DNA of 64,000 nucleotides from Gammaproteobacteria bacterium (GTDB lineage Bacteria; Pseudomonadota; Gammaproteobacteria; Burkholderiales; Rhodocyclaceae). The notes beneath the pieces were generated by a model. The model saw nothing but the letters and a program-made list of their open reading frames with translations, was not told the origin of the DNA and ran no database searches. How positions within the stretch are numbered: position 1 is the first letter of the stretch; each line of letters starts with the position of its first letter. The stretch spans positions 1 to 64,000 of the forward strand of contig JARFTZ010000029.1 in NCBI GenBank assembly GCA_029289235.1, given 5' to 3'. Positions 32,112 through 41,048 of the stretch are shown here, in pieces. A program made the position numbers and the translations under genes.

Positions 32112-35100
32112 TCAGCGTGCGTTGTCGTGCGCCAGGAAACGCAGCGCCTCGGTCAGTTCAACGCTCAGGTCGTGCAGGGTGTTGAGTCCCAGCTCGACCT
32201 CGGCGCTTTCGCCGCGCGCATGCAGCAGGAGCAGTTCTTCGGCCTGTTGATGCACCCGTTCGTGCCGCGCCATGACGCCCCGCAAGCCCGGATCGGTCGC
32301 GTACCAGGCGAAGCCCTCGTTTCCGAACCAGGCACAGAATCGGCACGCCTGACGATCAAGCAGCGGCGGCTCGCGGCGTTCACCGCGGAGAAAACGCTGC
32401 AGCGCGGACAGCCAGTGGCGATGCTCGACGATGGCGAACAGCAGCGGAACCGTGCCCGGCCCAGGCGCACGCGCCCGCCACTGTATCCATGCCGGGTCCG
32501 GTTGCCAGGTCCGCACCCACGCAGTGAGATCGTCTGCCGGCATCGGTCGCGCGATCCCGAATCCCTGCGCTTGTTCGCAGCCCATCAGGATCAACAATTC
32601 GCCGTGCTCGACCGTCTCCACCCCCTCGGCAACCACATCGCGCCGGAAGGCCTTCGCCAGACTCAGCACGCCCTGGATGATGGCCAGGTCCTCGGGATCG
32701 TCGAGCATGTCGCGCACGAAGCTCTGGTCGATCTTCAGGATGTCGGCCGGCAGGCGACGCAGGTAGGTCAGCGAGGAATAGCCGGTACCGAAATCATCGA
32801 GGGCGAAGCGCACGCCGAGTTCGCGGCAGGCGTTCATGATCTCGCGGGCGTGCATCAGGTCGTCGAGCAGGCTCGTCTCGAGCACCTCCAGTTCCAGGCG
32901 CGACGGCGGCACGTCGGGATGGACGGCCAGCGATTCGCGCAGGCCGGCAACGAAATCGGGGTGCTGCATCTGGCGCGAAGCGATATTGACGCTGACCGGA
33001 ATATCCAGCCCGAGATGCCGCCAGGCGGCCATCTGCCGCAGCGCAGTGTTGATCACCCAGCCCCCGATAGCAACACCGAGCGGACGATTTTCAACCACCG
33101 GCAGGAATTCGCCGGGCAGCAACAGGCCGCGCTGCGGGTGCTGCCAGCGGATCAACGCTTCGGCGCCGACGACGCGCCCGGTCTTCATGTTCACTCGCGG
33201 CTGGTAGTGGAGGACGAACTCGCCGCGATCGAAGGCGCGGCGGATATGCTCGATCGTCTCGCGCTGACTCTGGAGTTCGGCATCCTGATCCACGTCGAAC
33301 AGGCAGGTGCAGTTCTTGCCAAGTTGCTTGGCCGAGTACATGGCCTGGTCGGCATGGCGCAGAAGTTGGTCGGCATCGGCTCCGTCATGGGGATAGAGCG
33401 TGTAGCCGATGCTCGCCGATACGCGCAACACGACCTCGTCGATTTCCACCGGATCGGCCGCGGCACGCAACAGACGGGCGAGTACAGGCTGGCATTCGGC
33501 CGCCGAATTCAGATCGACGAGAACGGCGGCGAATTCGTCGCCGCCCAGCCGCGCCAGGATGTCGCCCTCGCGCAGCACGCCACGCATGCGGTGCGCCAGC
33601 GCGACGAGCAGGCTGTCGCCGACGTTGTGGCCATGCTGGTCGTTGATCGCCTTGAAGCCGTCGAGATCGAGATAGATCACAGCCAGCTGGTTGTCGCGCC
33701 GCACCGCCTGGGCCATGGCCTGGTGCAGATGCTCGCCGAAGAGCAATCGGTTCGGCAGGTTGGTCAGCACGTCGTAGTGCGCGATGTGCTCAAGCTGCTG
33801 CTGGTGGCTCTTGAGTTGGGTGATGTCGGAAAACAGCCCGACGTAGTGCCGGATCTTGCCGCTCGCGTCGCGCACCGCGCTGATATTCAGCATTTCGGGA
33901 TATATTTCGCCGCCCTTGCGCCGGTTCCAGACCTCGCCGTACCAGTGACCTTTCTCGAGCAGAGTCCGCCACATCTCGGCATAGAAATCCGCCGTCTGCC
34001 AGCCGGAGTTGAGCAGGCGCGGGTTGCGTCCGAGGACCTCCTCCCGGGCATAGCCGGTAATCCCGGTAAAGGCCTGATTGACGTCGAGAATGTTGGCGTT
34101 CGCGTCGGTGATCACGATTCCCTCGCGGGCGTGGGAAAAGACGCTGGCGGCCAGTTGCAGGCGGGCTTCGGCCTGCCGCTGCTGGGTGATATCGACGTAG
34201 GCCATGACCATGCCGTAGCGGGGATGCTCTATTGGCGTGGCGCTGACGCTGAGCCAGCGGCTCCCGGTCGGCGAACGCACCTCGAAGGTGACATCCTGGA
34301 CCGGGCGTCCCTCGGCAAACGCGCGGACACTGGCGTAGGCTCCCTGTGGCATCGGCTTACCGTCGGGCAGGAACAGTTCCACGTCCCCGCCTTCGAGCTT
34401 GTGCACCAGAAACTCGGCGCGGCCCAGCCCGAGCATCTGTTCCGACGCCGCGTTGCATTCGATGATTCGCCCTTCGCGGTCGAGCAACGCCACGCCGATG
34501 GGCAAAATGCCGAAGATGGTGCGCAGACGCGCCTCGCTGCCGGCGATCACCGCCTCGCTTTCCTTGCGCGCGGAGATGTCCTGATGCGTCCCGGACATGC
34601 GCAACGGTTTGCCGTCAGGCGTCCATTCCACGACGCGTCCGCGGTCCTGCACCCAGACCCAGTGCCCGTCGCGATGGCGCATGCGCACCTCGCAGTCGTA
34701 GGTTTCCGTTTCCCGCCGGAAGCAACGGCGCAGCAGCTCGTTCGCGCGATCGAGGTCGTCCGGGTGCGCCAGCCGGTTCCAGGCATCAATACTCAAGGGG
34801 CCGAGATCAGCGAGGTTGTGACCGACAATCTCCGCCCAGCGCTCGTTGAATGTAACCTCGCCGCTCTGCACGTTCCACTCCCACGTCCCGACATCGGTCG
34901 CCCAGATCACGTCGGCAAGATGCTGCTTCTCTTGCCGCAGCTGCGATTCGGCGAGACGCAATTGCCGGCGCTGCCAGCCGAGGCGCGCCAGCGCAGCGGT
35001 CAACAGCAAGAGAAGAATCGACAGGGCAACGATCCAGTCTCGATGCTGTTGCCACAGATCGAGCAGCGTGATCTCCGGTGTCGGGGTATCGGCAAACGCA

Positions 35101-35147
35101 GGTAACGCTTCAAGGAACAACAACAAAAACGCGGGAAGGCACTTCAT
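32112..35147 (-). CDS. membrane PAS-PAS-PAS-GGDEF-EAL protein with C-terminal CZB zinc domain
   Basis: 1011 residues. Signal/membrane region: MKCLPAFLLLFLEALPAFA, then a helix WIVALSILLLLLTAALARLG near 38-57. Three PAS domains (about 75-205, 210-330, 335-460). GGDEF near 528-533 with the inhibitory RxxD (REGD) five residues upstream; EAL domain with EALIRW near 660, LDDFGTGYSSL near 780, ILKIDQSF and AEGVET, so both catalytic sites look complete. The tail (about 905-965) has EHRHW, CRFCAWF and HERVH, matching the CZB zinc site (His, Cys, His, His), although the usual C-x-L-G-x-W is changed to C-R-F-C-A-W. CZB domains sense zinc or hypochlorous acid. It probably makes or degrades c-di-GMP in response to these signals. 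No operon partner; 150 bp after the ATPase start. Confidence 0.9.
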   Translation of the reverse strand: MKCLPAFLLLFLEALPAFADTPTPEITLLDLWQQHRDWIVALSILLLLLTAALARLGWQRRQLRLAESQLRQEKQHLADVIWATDVGTWEWNVQSGEVTFNERWAEIVGHNLADLGPLSIDAWNRLAHPDDLDRANELLRRCFRRETETYDCEVRMRHRDGHWVWVQDRGRVVEWTPDGKPLRMSGTHQDISARKESEAVIAGSEARLRTIFGILPIGVALLDREGRIIECNAASEQMLGLGRAEFLVHKLEGGDVELFLPDGKPMPQGAYASVRAFAEGRPVQDVTFEVRSPTGSRWLSVSATPIEHPRYGMVMAYVDITQQRQAEARLQLAASVFSHAREGIVITDANANILDVNQAFTGITGYAREEVLGRNPRLLNSGWQTADFYAEMWRTLLEKGHWYGEVWNRRKGGEIYPEMLNISAVRDASGKIRHYVGLFSDITQLKSHQQQLEHIAHYDVLTNLPNRLLFGEHLHQAMAQAVRRDNQLAVIYLDLDGFKAINDQHGHNVGDSLLVALAHRMRGVLREGDILARLGGDEFAAVLVDLNSAAECQPVLARLLRAAADPVEIDEVVLRVSASIGYTLYPHDGADADQLLRHADQAMYSAKQLGKNCTCLFDVDQDAELQSQRETIEHIRRAFDRGEFVLHYQPRVNMKTGRVVGAEALIRWQHPQRGLLLPGEFLPVVENRPLGVAIGGWVINTALRQMAAWRHLGLDIPVSVNIASRQMQHPDFVAGLRESLAVHPDVPPSRLELEVLETSLLDDLMHAREIMNACRELGVRFALDDFGTGYSSLTYLRRLPADILKIDQSFVRDMLDDPEDLAIIQGVLSLAKAFRRDVVAEGVETVEHGELLILMGCEQAQGFGIARPMPADDLTAWVRTWQPDPAWIQWRARAPGPGTVPLLFAIVEHRHWLSALQRFLRGERREPPLLDRQACRFCAWFGNEGFAWYATDPGLRGVMARHERVHQQAEELLLLHARGESAEVELGLNTLHDLSVELTEALRFLAHDNAR

Positions 35148-35258
35148 TCAATCGACCCTGCAGGCGTTGAAGTCAGCGACTTCACGCCAGTGCGGCACGG
35201 GGGCGGTTCTCCGCCTTCTTGGCGTGCCTGGAAAAACGAAAGGGCGGATTCTCCCATT

Positions 35259-35289
35259 GCGCGGGCAGGAAAGAAAGTCCTGCCCGCGC
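35259..35289. terminator. 12-bp perfect hairpin downstream of pepN
   Basis: GCGCGGGCAGGA pairs perfectly with TCCTGCCCGCGC around a 7-nt loop. It lies between the end of pepN (35354) and the start of the GGDEF/EAL gene (35147), both on the minus strand. No T run follows, so it may act as a Rho-assisted end or an mRNA stabiliser. Confidence 0.45.
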
Positions 35290-35353
35290 CGCTGCCCAGC
35301 CCGACTGCGCCCCTATCGCCGGCGCGCAGCCGGAATCCTCTCCGCAGCAGCGC

Positions 35354-38065
35354 TTACCGCAACGCCTTATCCACCACCTCGAACACGTCGCGCGACAATC
35401 CGTCCTGTCGATGCAGGCTCTCGAGAGCTGCCCGCGCCTGCGCCTGCCGGCCGGCGTCGAACTTCTTCCAGCGATCGAAACAGCGGGCGAGACGCGCGGC
35501 GACCTGCGGATTGACAGGATCGAGCGCGGCGATGCGGCCAGCGAGGAAGCGGTAGCCGCTGCCGTCGGCGGCATGAAAGTGCCGGTGGTTGCCACCGAAC
35601 GTGCGCAGCAGCGAATAAACCTTGTTCGGATTCTTCAGATCGAAGGCCGGGTGCCGCGTGAGTTCTTCCACGCGCTGCGGCGTATCCGGCAGACAGCTCG
35701 CGGCCTGCACCGCCAGCCACTTGTCGACGACCAGCGCCTCGTGCTGCCAGCGCCGGTAAAAATCGGCCAGCGCCTGCCCGCCCTCGTCGCCCGGATTGTT
35801 CGCCAGCACGGCAAGCGCGGCGAACTGGTCGGTCATGTTATCGGCGGTGAGGAATTGGCCGAAGGCCAGCGCGCGATTACCGGAAGTATCGGTGCGGTTC
35901 AGGTAATCGAGGCAGAGGTTGCGCAGGCGCCGCCGCCCGGCCTCGGCCGTTTCCGCCCGATAGTCGCCAACCGGCGCCAGACGCGTGTACAGCGTGCGGA
36001 AATCGGCTTCCAGCGCCACTGCCAGCGTTCGCGCCAGGCCGCTGCGTGCGAGGAACAGCGCCTCGGGGTCGACCACCTCCATCTGTTCGGCCAGCGTCGC
36101 TTCGCCCGGCAAGGTCAGCGCTTCGGCGATGAACGCCGGATCGCTGTCGCCGAGCAGCACCTTGCGCGCCGCGTCTATGACGCTGGCGGGGCAGTCGGCT
36201 GTTGCTCCTTCGCTGATTCGTTGCGCATTGGCCAGGATCAGCCGCCCGAACAGGCGTTGCCCGGCCTCCCAGCGGTTGAACGGGTCGCTGTCGTGCGCCA
36301 GCAGGTGCGCGAGGTCGGCGTCGCTGTACGGGTAGTCGAGGACGACCGGCGCCGAGAAGTTGCGCAGCAGCGAGGGCACCGGCGCGGCGGGAACGTTTTC
36401 GAAGACGAAGGTTTGCTCGGGCTCGGTGAGTTGCAATACAACGGTTTGCCTTGATTCTCCGTCATCCCGGCGAAGGCCGGGATCCAGTTCGTTCTCCGCA
36501 ATCCTGGATTCCGGCTTCCGCCGGAATGACGGTGTTTGAACCGTCAGATCGAGATTTTCACCGTCCGGCCCGACCAGGCCGACGGCGACGGGAATCAGGT
36601 ACGGCGTTTTCTCGGGCTGCCCCGGCGTCGGCGCACAGGATTGGGCCAGCGTCAGCATGTAGCGGCGGTTCCCTGCGTCGTACGTGCCGCGTGCCGTGAC
36701 GCGCGGCGTTCCGGCCTGGTGATACCAGGCCATGAACGGGGTGAAGTCGAAGCCTGACGCCGCCGCCATCGCCGCGACGAAGTCGTCGCAGGTCACCGCC
36801 TGCCCGTCGTGCCGCTCGAAGTAGATGTCCATTCCCTTGCGGAAGGCTTCGCGGCCGATCAGCGTCTGGATCATGCGCACGACCTCGGCACCCTTCTCAT
36901 ACACCGTCGCCGTGTAGAAGTTGTTGATCTCGACGTAGGTCGACGGGCGTACCGGATGCGCCATCGGGCCGGCATCCTCGGGGAACTGCATGGCGCGCAG
37001 GCCGCGCACCTCGCGGATGCGGGCAACCTGCCGACTGTGCGTGTCGGCGCCGAACTCCTGGTCGCGGAACACCGTCAGCCCTTCCTTCAGCGAAAGCTGG
37101 AACCAGTCGCGGCAGGTGACGCGGTTGCCAGTCCAGTTGTGGAAGTATTCGTGCGCGACGACGCGGTCGATGTTCTCGAAGTCCGTGTCCGTCGCCAGAT
37201 CGGCGCGCGCCAGCACGTACTTGGTGTTGAAGATGTTGAGGCCCTTGTTCTCCATCGCCCCCATGTTGAAGTCGCCGACGGCGACGATCATGTAGTGGTC
37301 GAGGTCGCATTCGAGGCCGAAACGCTGCTCGTCCCAGCGCATCGATTTCTTCAAGGCCTCCATCGCGTGCGCGCACTGGTCGAGCTTGCCGGGTTCGACG
37401 AAGATCGCCAGCAGCACGTCGCGGCCCGACGCCGTGCGGTAGGTATCACGCAACACGTCGAGCTTGCCGGCGACCATCGCGAACAGGTAGCTCGGCTTGC
37501 GGAACGGATCTTCCCAGGTGGCGAAATGGCGACCTTCGTCCTCACCTCCCTCGTCGCCGGAAGCCACCGGGTTGCCGTTGGCCAGCAGGATCGGGAACGT
37601 CGCCTTGTCCGCATGCAGCGTCACCGTGTAGCGCGCCATCACGTCAGGACGATCGATGAACCAGGTGATGCGCCGGAAGCCTTCCGGCTCGCACTGCGTG
37701 AAGTAGCCGTCGCGCGAGCGGTAAAAACCGGAAAGCTGCGTGTTCTTGTCGGGCTGGATGCGTACCGTCGTTTTCAGCACGAAGCGGTCGGGCACCTCGG
37801 CGATCGTCAGCCGGTTGCCCTCGATGCTGAATTCGCTCGCCGCCAGAGTCCGGCCATCAATATCGACCGCCAACGTCTCAAGATCCTCGCCATCGAGCGC
37901 CAGCGGAACACGCGCGGCAAGCGCAGGATTGCGCTGGACGTCGAGCAGCGCCGTGGTGATCGTTCCCGTCTCGCGGACATCGACATCGAGCTTGACTGCA
38001 TCGATCAGGAACGGCGGCGGCGTGTAGTCTTCAAGACGGATCGGGGTAGGCGTATCGTGGGACAT
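35354..38065 (-). CDS. pepN: aminopeptidase N with in-frame repeat insertion
   Basis: 903 residues, against about 870-880 for E. coli-type PepN. Zinc M1 metallopeptidase that removes N-terminal residues from peptides in the cytoplasm. Exopeptidase motif [15 protein letters not shown] near 268; zinc site [20 protein letters not shown] near 305 with the third ligand in [14 protein letters not shown]-terminal DUF3458 helices ending [10 protein letters not shown]. The ATG at 38065 ([14 protein letters not shown]) is the best start; 19 open codons upstream lack similarity. Residues near 510-540 ([26 protein letters not shown]) are encoded by a REP-like repeat in frame, inside the Ig-like/DUF3458 part between NLDLTVQ and [11 protein letters not shown]. 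Divergent from tpx. Confidence 0.93.
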   Translation of the reverse strand: MSHDTPTPIRLEDYTPPPFLIDAVKLDVDVRETGTITTALLDVQRNPALAARVPLALDGEDLETLAVDIDGRTLAASEFSIEGNRLTIAEVPDRFVLKTTVRIQPDKNTQLSGFYRSRDGYFTQCEPEGFRRITWFIDRPDVMARYTVTLHADKATFPILLANGNPVASGDEGGEDEGRHFATWEDPFRKPSYLFAMVAGKLDVLRDTYRTASGRDVLLAIFVEPGKLDQCAHAMEALKKSMRWDEQRFGLECDLDHYMIVAVGDFNMGAMENKGLNIFNTKYVLARADLATDTDFENIDRVVAHEYFHNWTGNRVTCRDWFQLSLKEGLTVFRDQEFGADTHSRQVARIREVRGLRAMQFPEDAGPMAHPVRPSTYVEINNFYTATVYEKGAEVVRMIQTLIGREAFRKGMDIYFERHDGQAVTCDDFVAAMAAASGFDFTPFMAWYHQAGTPRVTARGTYDAGNRRYMLTLAQSCAPTPGQPEKTPYLIPVAVGLVGPDGENLDLTVQTPSFRRKPESRIAENELDPGLRRDDGESRQTVVLQLTEPEQTFVFENVPAAPVPSLLRNFSAPVVLDYPYSDADLAHLLAHDSDPFNRWEAGQRLFGRLILANAQRISEGATADCPASVIDAARKVLLGDSDPAFIAEALTLPGEATLAEQMEVVDPEALFLARSGLARTLAVALEADFRTLYTRLAPVGDYRAETAEAGRRRLRNLCLDYLNRTDTSGNRALAFGQFLTADNMTDQFAALAVLANNPGDEGGQALADFYRRWQHEALVVDKWLAVQAASCLPDTPQRVEELTRHPAFDLKNPNKVYSLLRTFGGNHRHFHAADGSGYRFLAGRIAALDPVNPQVAARLARCFDRWKKFDAGRQAQARAALESLHRQDGLSRDVFEVVDKALR
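36461..36530. repeat. REP/MITE-like repeat, copy C, inside pepN
   Basis: GTCATCCCGGCGAAGGCCGGGATCCAG ends the left arm, then a middle of about 20 bp, then CTGGATTCCGGCTTCCGCCGG and AATGAC. Same family as the copies at 7411, 30798 and 38765. The pepN frame passes through it without a stop. Confidence 0.88.
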
Positions 38066-38225
38066 GTCGGCAACATCGAAAAAAATCGGGAAGGCCGGAA
38101 TGATACCGGAACCCGGCGTCACGAACTTTTCTGCAAGGTGGCTGACAAAGAGCCATCGGCCGCGCCGAACCCGCTGGCGTGCCGAGTCAGGAATCCATTA
38201 CAACCAGACAGTTAGAGGAAATAAT

Positions 38226-38732
38226 ATGACAACCAACATCGTCACCCTCGGCGGCAACCCCATCAAGGTCGTCGGCAACTTCCCGCAAAAAGGCCAGACC
38301 GCTCCCGATTTCTCGCTCGTCGCCAACGACCTCACCGACGTCCCGCTCAAGCAGTTCGACGACAAGCGCAAGGTGCTGAACATCTTCCCGAGCATCGACA
38401 CGCCGACCTGCGCCACCTCGGTGCGCACCTTCAACAAGCGCGCCAGCGAACTGCCGAATACCGTCGTGCTGTGCATTTCCGCCGACCTGCCGTTCGCCCA
38501 GAAACGTTTCTGCGGCGCCGAAGGACTGACCAATGTCATCTCCCTGTCGACGATGCGCGGCCGCGAGTTCATCCATGACTACGGCGTCGAGCTTTCGACC
38601 GGCCCGCTGGTCGGCGTCGCCGCGCGCGCCGTCATCGTCCTCGACGAGCACAACAAGGTGCTGCACAGCGAACTGGTTTCGGAAATCAAGAACGAGCCGG
38701 ATTACGATGCGGCCGTAAAGGCGCTGGTCTGA
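38226..38732 (+). CDS. tpx: thiol peroxidase Tpx (atypical 2-Cys peroxiredoxin)
   Basis: 168 residues. Reduces hydrogen and alkyl peroxides with thioredoxin as donor. Peroxidatic cysteine in TPTCATSV at residue 62 and resolving cysteine in KRFCGAEG at residue 96, the spacing of E. coli Tpx (61/95). N-terminal [21 protein letters not shown] and end YDAAVKALV match the full family length. The ATG at 38226 follows AGAGGAAATAAT. Divergent from pepN with 160 bp between the starts, where both promoters should lie. Followed by a REP-like repeat. Confidence 0.96.
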   Translation: MTTNIVTLGGNPIKVVGNFPQKGQTAPDFSLVANDLTDVPLKQFDDKRKVLNIFPSIDTPTCATSVRTFNKRASELPNTVVLCISADLPFAQKRFCGAEGLTNVISLSTMRGREFIHDYGVELSTGPLVGVAARAVIVLDEHNKVLHSELVSEIKNEPDYDAAVKALV

Positions 38733-38738
38733 ACCTTC

Positions 38739-38830
38739 GGGAAGCGCTGATTCATTGAAGATTCGTCATTCCGGCGAAGGCCGGAATCCAGGAATTCAAT
38801 GCACTGGACCCCGGCCGTCGCCGGGGTGAC
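38739..38830. repeat. REP/MITE-like repeat, copy D (after tpx)
   Basis: Left end GGGAAGCGCTGATTCA, then TGAAGATTC, then core GTCATTCCGGCGAAGGCCGG ... CCGGCCGTCGCCGGGGTGAC. The left end is complementary to the right end of copy B (ATCAGTGCTTCCC), which supports terminal inverted repeats. Lies between tpx and the convergent binding-protein gene and may act as their shared transcription end. Confidence 0.85.
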
Positions 38831-38871
38831 GAACAGTTCGAGTCTGCCGGTTTTCTTGTTTTCCTTATCGG

Positions 38872-39924
38872 TCAGCGCGCCGCCCAGGCGTTGAAACGCT
38901 GCTCCAGGGACTCTCCATACTCCGTCCAGAAACGCGTATCGACGACGACGGCGTGGGCGTTGTTCTGCGGCGCATTGGGCAGTTCGCCAAGCGGCTTCTT
39001 GCTGACCAGCGTCAGAGCCTTCTTGCTCGCCGGCCCGTAGGCAATCGTCTCCGAAAACACCTTCTGGTTCTCCGGCCGGCTGGCGAAGGCGATGAATTTC
39101 TGCGCCTCCGCGACATTGCGGCTGCCCCGCGGGATTGCCCAATAATCGAAATCGTAGATGTTGCCGTCCCAGACGATCTTCAGGTTCTTGCCTTCCTTCT
39201 GCGCGTTCGCAATGCGCCCGTTGTAGGCGGTACTCATCACCACATCGCCGGCAACGAGATATTGCGCCGGTTGCGCACCCGCCTCCCACCACTGGATGTG
39301 GGGCTTCAGCTGATCAAGCTTCTTGAAGGCGCGATCCACACCGGCCGACGTGCCCAGGGTTTTGTACACTTCCTTGCGATCCACGCCGTCAGCCAGCAGG
39401 GCAATTTCCAGGGAGTAAAGCGCGCCCTTGTGCATCGCCCTCTTGCCCGGGAATTTCTTCACGTCCCAGAAATCCTTCCAGCTCGTCGGCCCCTTCTTGA
39501 GTCGATCGCCGTCGTAGGCGAGCACGGTCGACCAGACAAATATGCCCGCACCGCAGGGCTGGACGGCGCCGTCAATCAGATCTTTGCCCTCACCGATCTT
39601 TGCTGGGTCGATCTGCTCGAACAAACCTTCCTCGCAACCGCGCGCGAGTTCGGACGAACCGACCTCGACGACGTCCCAGTTGACGCTGCGCGTATCGACC
39701 ATCGCCTTGATCTTCGCCAATTCGCCGCTGTACTCGCCGGCGACCAGTTTGACGCCCGTTGTTTTCTGGTAAGGCTCGTAGAAGGCTTTGGTCTGGGCAT
39801 CCTTGTTGTTGCCGCCGAACGAGACGACGACCAGATCGGCGGCCAGGACCGGTGCCGCCGCGCAAGCAAGGGTGAAGAAAAAAGAAACGGAAGCGGAAAG
39901 AACAGCTTTTTTCATGCGATTCAT
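38872..39924 (-). CDS. ABC transporter substrate-binding protein, spermidine/putrescine (PotD) type
   Basis: 350 residues. Signal peptide MNRMKKAVLSASVSFFFTLA ending ...APVLA|AD, then a periplasmic binding protein of the PotD/PotF class: DLVVVSFGGNNKDAQTKAF, VVEVGSSELARGCEEGLFE, PCGAGIFVWSTVLAYD, YNGRIANAQKEGKNLKIVWD, YDFDYWAIPRGSRN. The ligand is likely a small cation such as a polyamine, agmatine or another guanidino/amine compound. The ATG at 39924 follows AAGGGAG; an ATG seven codons upstream is less likely. It starts 17 bp after an agmatinase-family gene and is probably co-transcribed. No permease or ATPase gene is nearby, so it must use a system encoded elsewhere. Confidence 0.88.
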   Translation of the reverse strand: MNRMKKAVLSASVSFFFTLACAAAPVLAADLVVVSFGGNNKDAQTKAFYEPYQKTTGVKLVAGEYSGELAKIKAMVDTRSVNWDVVEVGSSELARGCEEGLFEQIDPAKIGEGKDLIDGAVQPCGAGIFVWSTVLAYDGDRLKKGPTSWKDFWDVKKFPGKRAMHKGALYSLEIALLADGVDRKEVYKTLGTSAGVDRAFKKLDQLKPHIQWWEAGAQPAQYLVAGDVVMSTAYNGRIANAQKEGKNLKIVWDGNIYDFDYWAIPRGSRNVAEAQKFIAFASRPENQKVFSETIAYGPASKKALTLVSKKPLGELPNAPQNNAHAVVVDTRFWTEYGESLEQRFNAWAAR

Positions 39925-39941
39925 GCGGACTCCCTTACGGT

Positions 39942-40934
39942 TCACGAAACATTACAGGAAGAGCGGAACGTCGACTCCCGTTCCCGATAAAGAACGCCGG
40001 GCATCACGCACAGCATCTCGAAAGCCAGGTTGGCGGCCAGCAGGGCCGTCGTGCCGTACGGGTCGTAGGGCGGGGACACCTCGACGACATCCGCACCGAC
40101 GAGATTCAGCCCGCGCAGCCCGCGGACGATTTGCAGCGCCTGCGGCGCAGTCAGCCCGCCCACTTCCGGCGTCCCTGTTCCGGGGGCGAAGGCCGGATCG
40201 ACGCCGTCGATATCGAAACTCAGATACACCGGCCCGTCGCCGAGTTGCGCAACCACCTCGCGCATCAGCGGCGCCAGCGACCTGAACCAGCATTCTTCGG
40301 CCGGCACAACGCGAAATCCCCGTTCCCGGCTCCAGTCGAAATCCTCCGCGGTATAGCCGCTGCCGCGCAAGCCGATCTGCACGACCCGGTGACAATCCAG
40401 CAAGCCCTCCTCGACGGCGCGGCGGAAGGTAGTCCCGTGCGCGATCTTCTCGCCGAACATCGTGTCGTTGATATCCGAATGCGCATCGACGTGAACCAGG
40501 CCGACCTTGCCGTGACGCTCATGCATCGCGCGCAGCAGCGGCAGGGTAATGGTATGGTCGCCACCGAGGGTGATCGGGCGGCATCCGTTGGCGATCAGCG
40601 CCGAGGCGCCCTCCTCGATGCGCGCGATCGAGTCGTGCAGCGAATAGGGATTGATCGCGATATCGCCGACATCGGCCACGCGCAGCGAATCGAACGGCGC
40701 CGCCCGCGTCGCCATGTTGTAGGGACGAATCAGCGCCGATTCGGCACGAATCTGGCGCGGTCCGAGCCGCGTGCCCGAGCGGTTCGACGTGCCGAGATCG
40801 AAAGGCACCCCGACGAAACACACATCGAGGTTCTCTGTGTTCTCGACGAGCGGCAAACGCAACATCGTCGCCACGCCGCCGAAACGCGGCATGGCATTGC
40901 CGCTGAGCGGCTGAAACAATCCTTCGACTGGCAT
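39942..40934 (-). CDS. speB: agmatinase / ureohydrolase family protein
   Basis: 330 residues. Dimanganese ureohydrolase with the family metal motifs GGDHTI near 124, HVDAHSDIND near 145 and SFDIDGVDP near 240, plus GGLTAPQALQIVRGL. It hydrolyses agmatine to putrescine and urea, or a related guanidino acid (guanidinobutyrate, guanidinopropionate); these cannot be told apart here. The ATG at 40934 (MPVEGLFQPLSGNAMPRFGG) follows GGAGAAGGAA. The frame is also open from a GTG five codons upstream. Upstream of, and likely co-transcribed with, the binding-protein gene; divergent from a LysR regulator with a palindrome between them, suggesting inducible guanidino/polyamine use. Confidence 0.87.
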   Translation of the reverse strand: MPVEGLFQPLSGNAMPRFGGVATMLRLPLVENTENLDVCFVGVPFDLGTSNRSGTRLGPRQIRAESALIRPYNMATRAAPFDSLRVADVGDIAINPYSLHDSIARIEEGASALIANGCRPITLGGDHTITLPLLRAMHERHGKVGLVHVDAHSDINDTMFGEKIAHGTTFRRAVEEGLLDCHRVVQIGLRGSGYTAEDFDWSRERGFRVVPAEECWFRSLAPLMREVVAQLGDGPVYLSFDIDGVDPAFAPGTGTPEVGGLTAPQALQIVRGLRGLNLVGADVVEVSPPYDPYGTTALLAANLAFEMLCVMPGVLYRERESTFRSSCNVS

Positions 40935-41017
40935 TTCCTTCTCCAACACCCAACAAGGTTGACGCGAGCCAGTCTACGTCCCGAAACAACCGGATTGAAT
41001 GACGAACAGCAAACGTT

Positions 41018-41039
41018 TACATTGATTCCTTTCAATGTA
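41018..41039. promoter_or_regulatory. LysR-type operator palindrome TACATTGA-N6-TCAATGTA
   Basis: Perfect 8-bp arms around TTCCTT in the 114-bp divergent region between the agmatinase-family gene and the LysR gene, ending 9 bp before the LysR start. It contains the T-N11-A pattern of LysR sites. Expected role: binding site for the adjacent regulator, controlling itself and the divergent operon. Confidence 0.65.
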
Positions 41040-41048
41040 TTTACCCCC

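Noticed and set aside
31947-35105. Open frame of more than 1000 codons on the plus strand, opposite the PAS-GGDEF-EAL gene
   Set aside because: It is the antisense shadow of a gene with clear domains; low-complexity Ala/Gly/His/Val composition; a product of high GC content.
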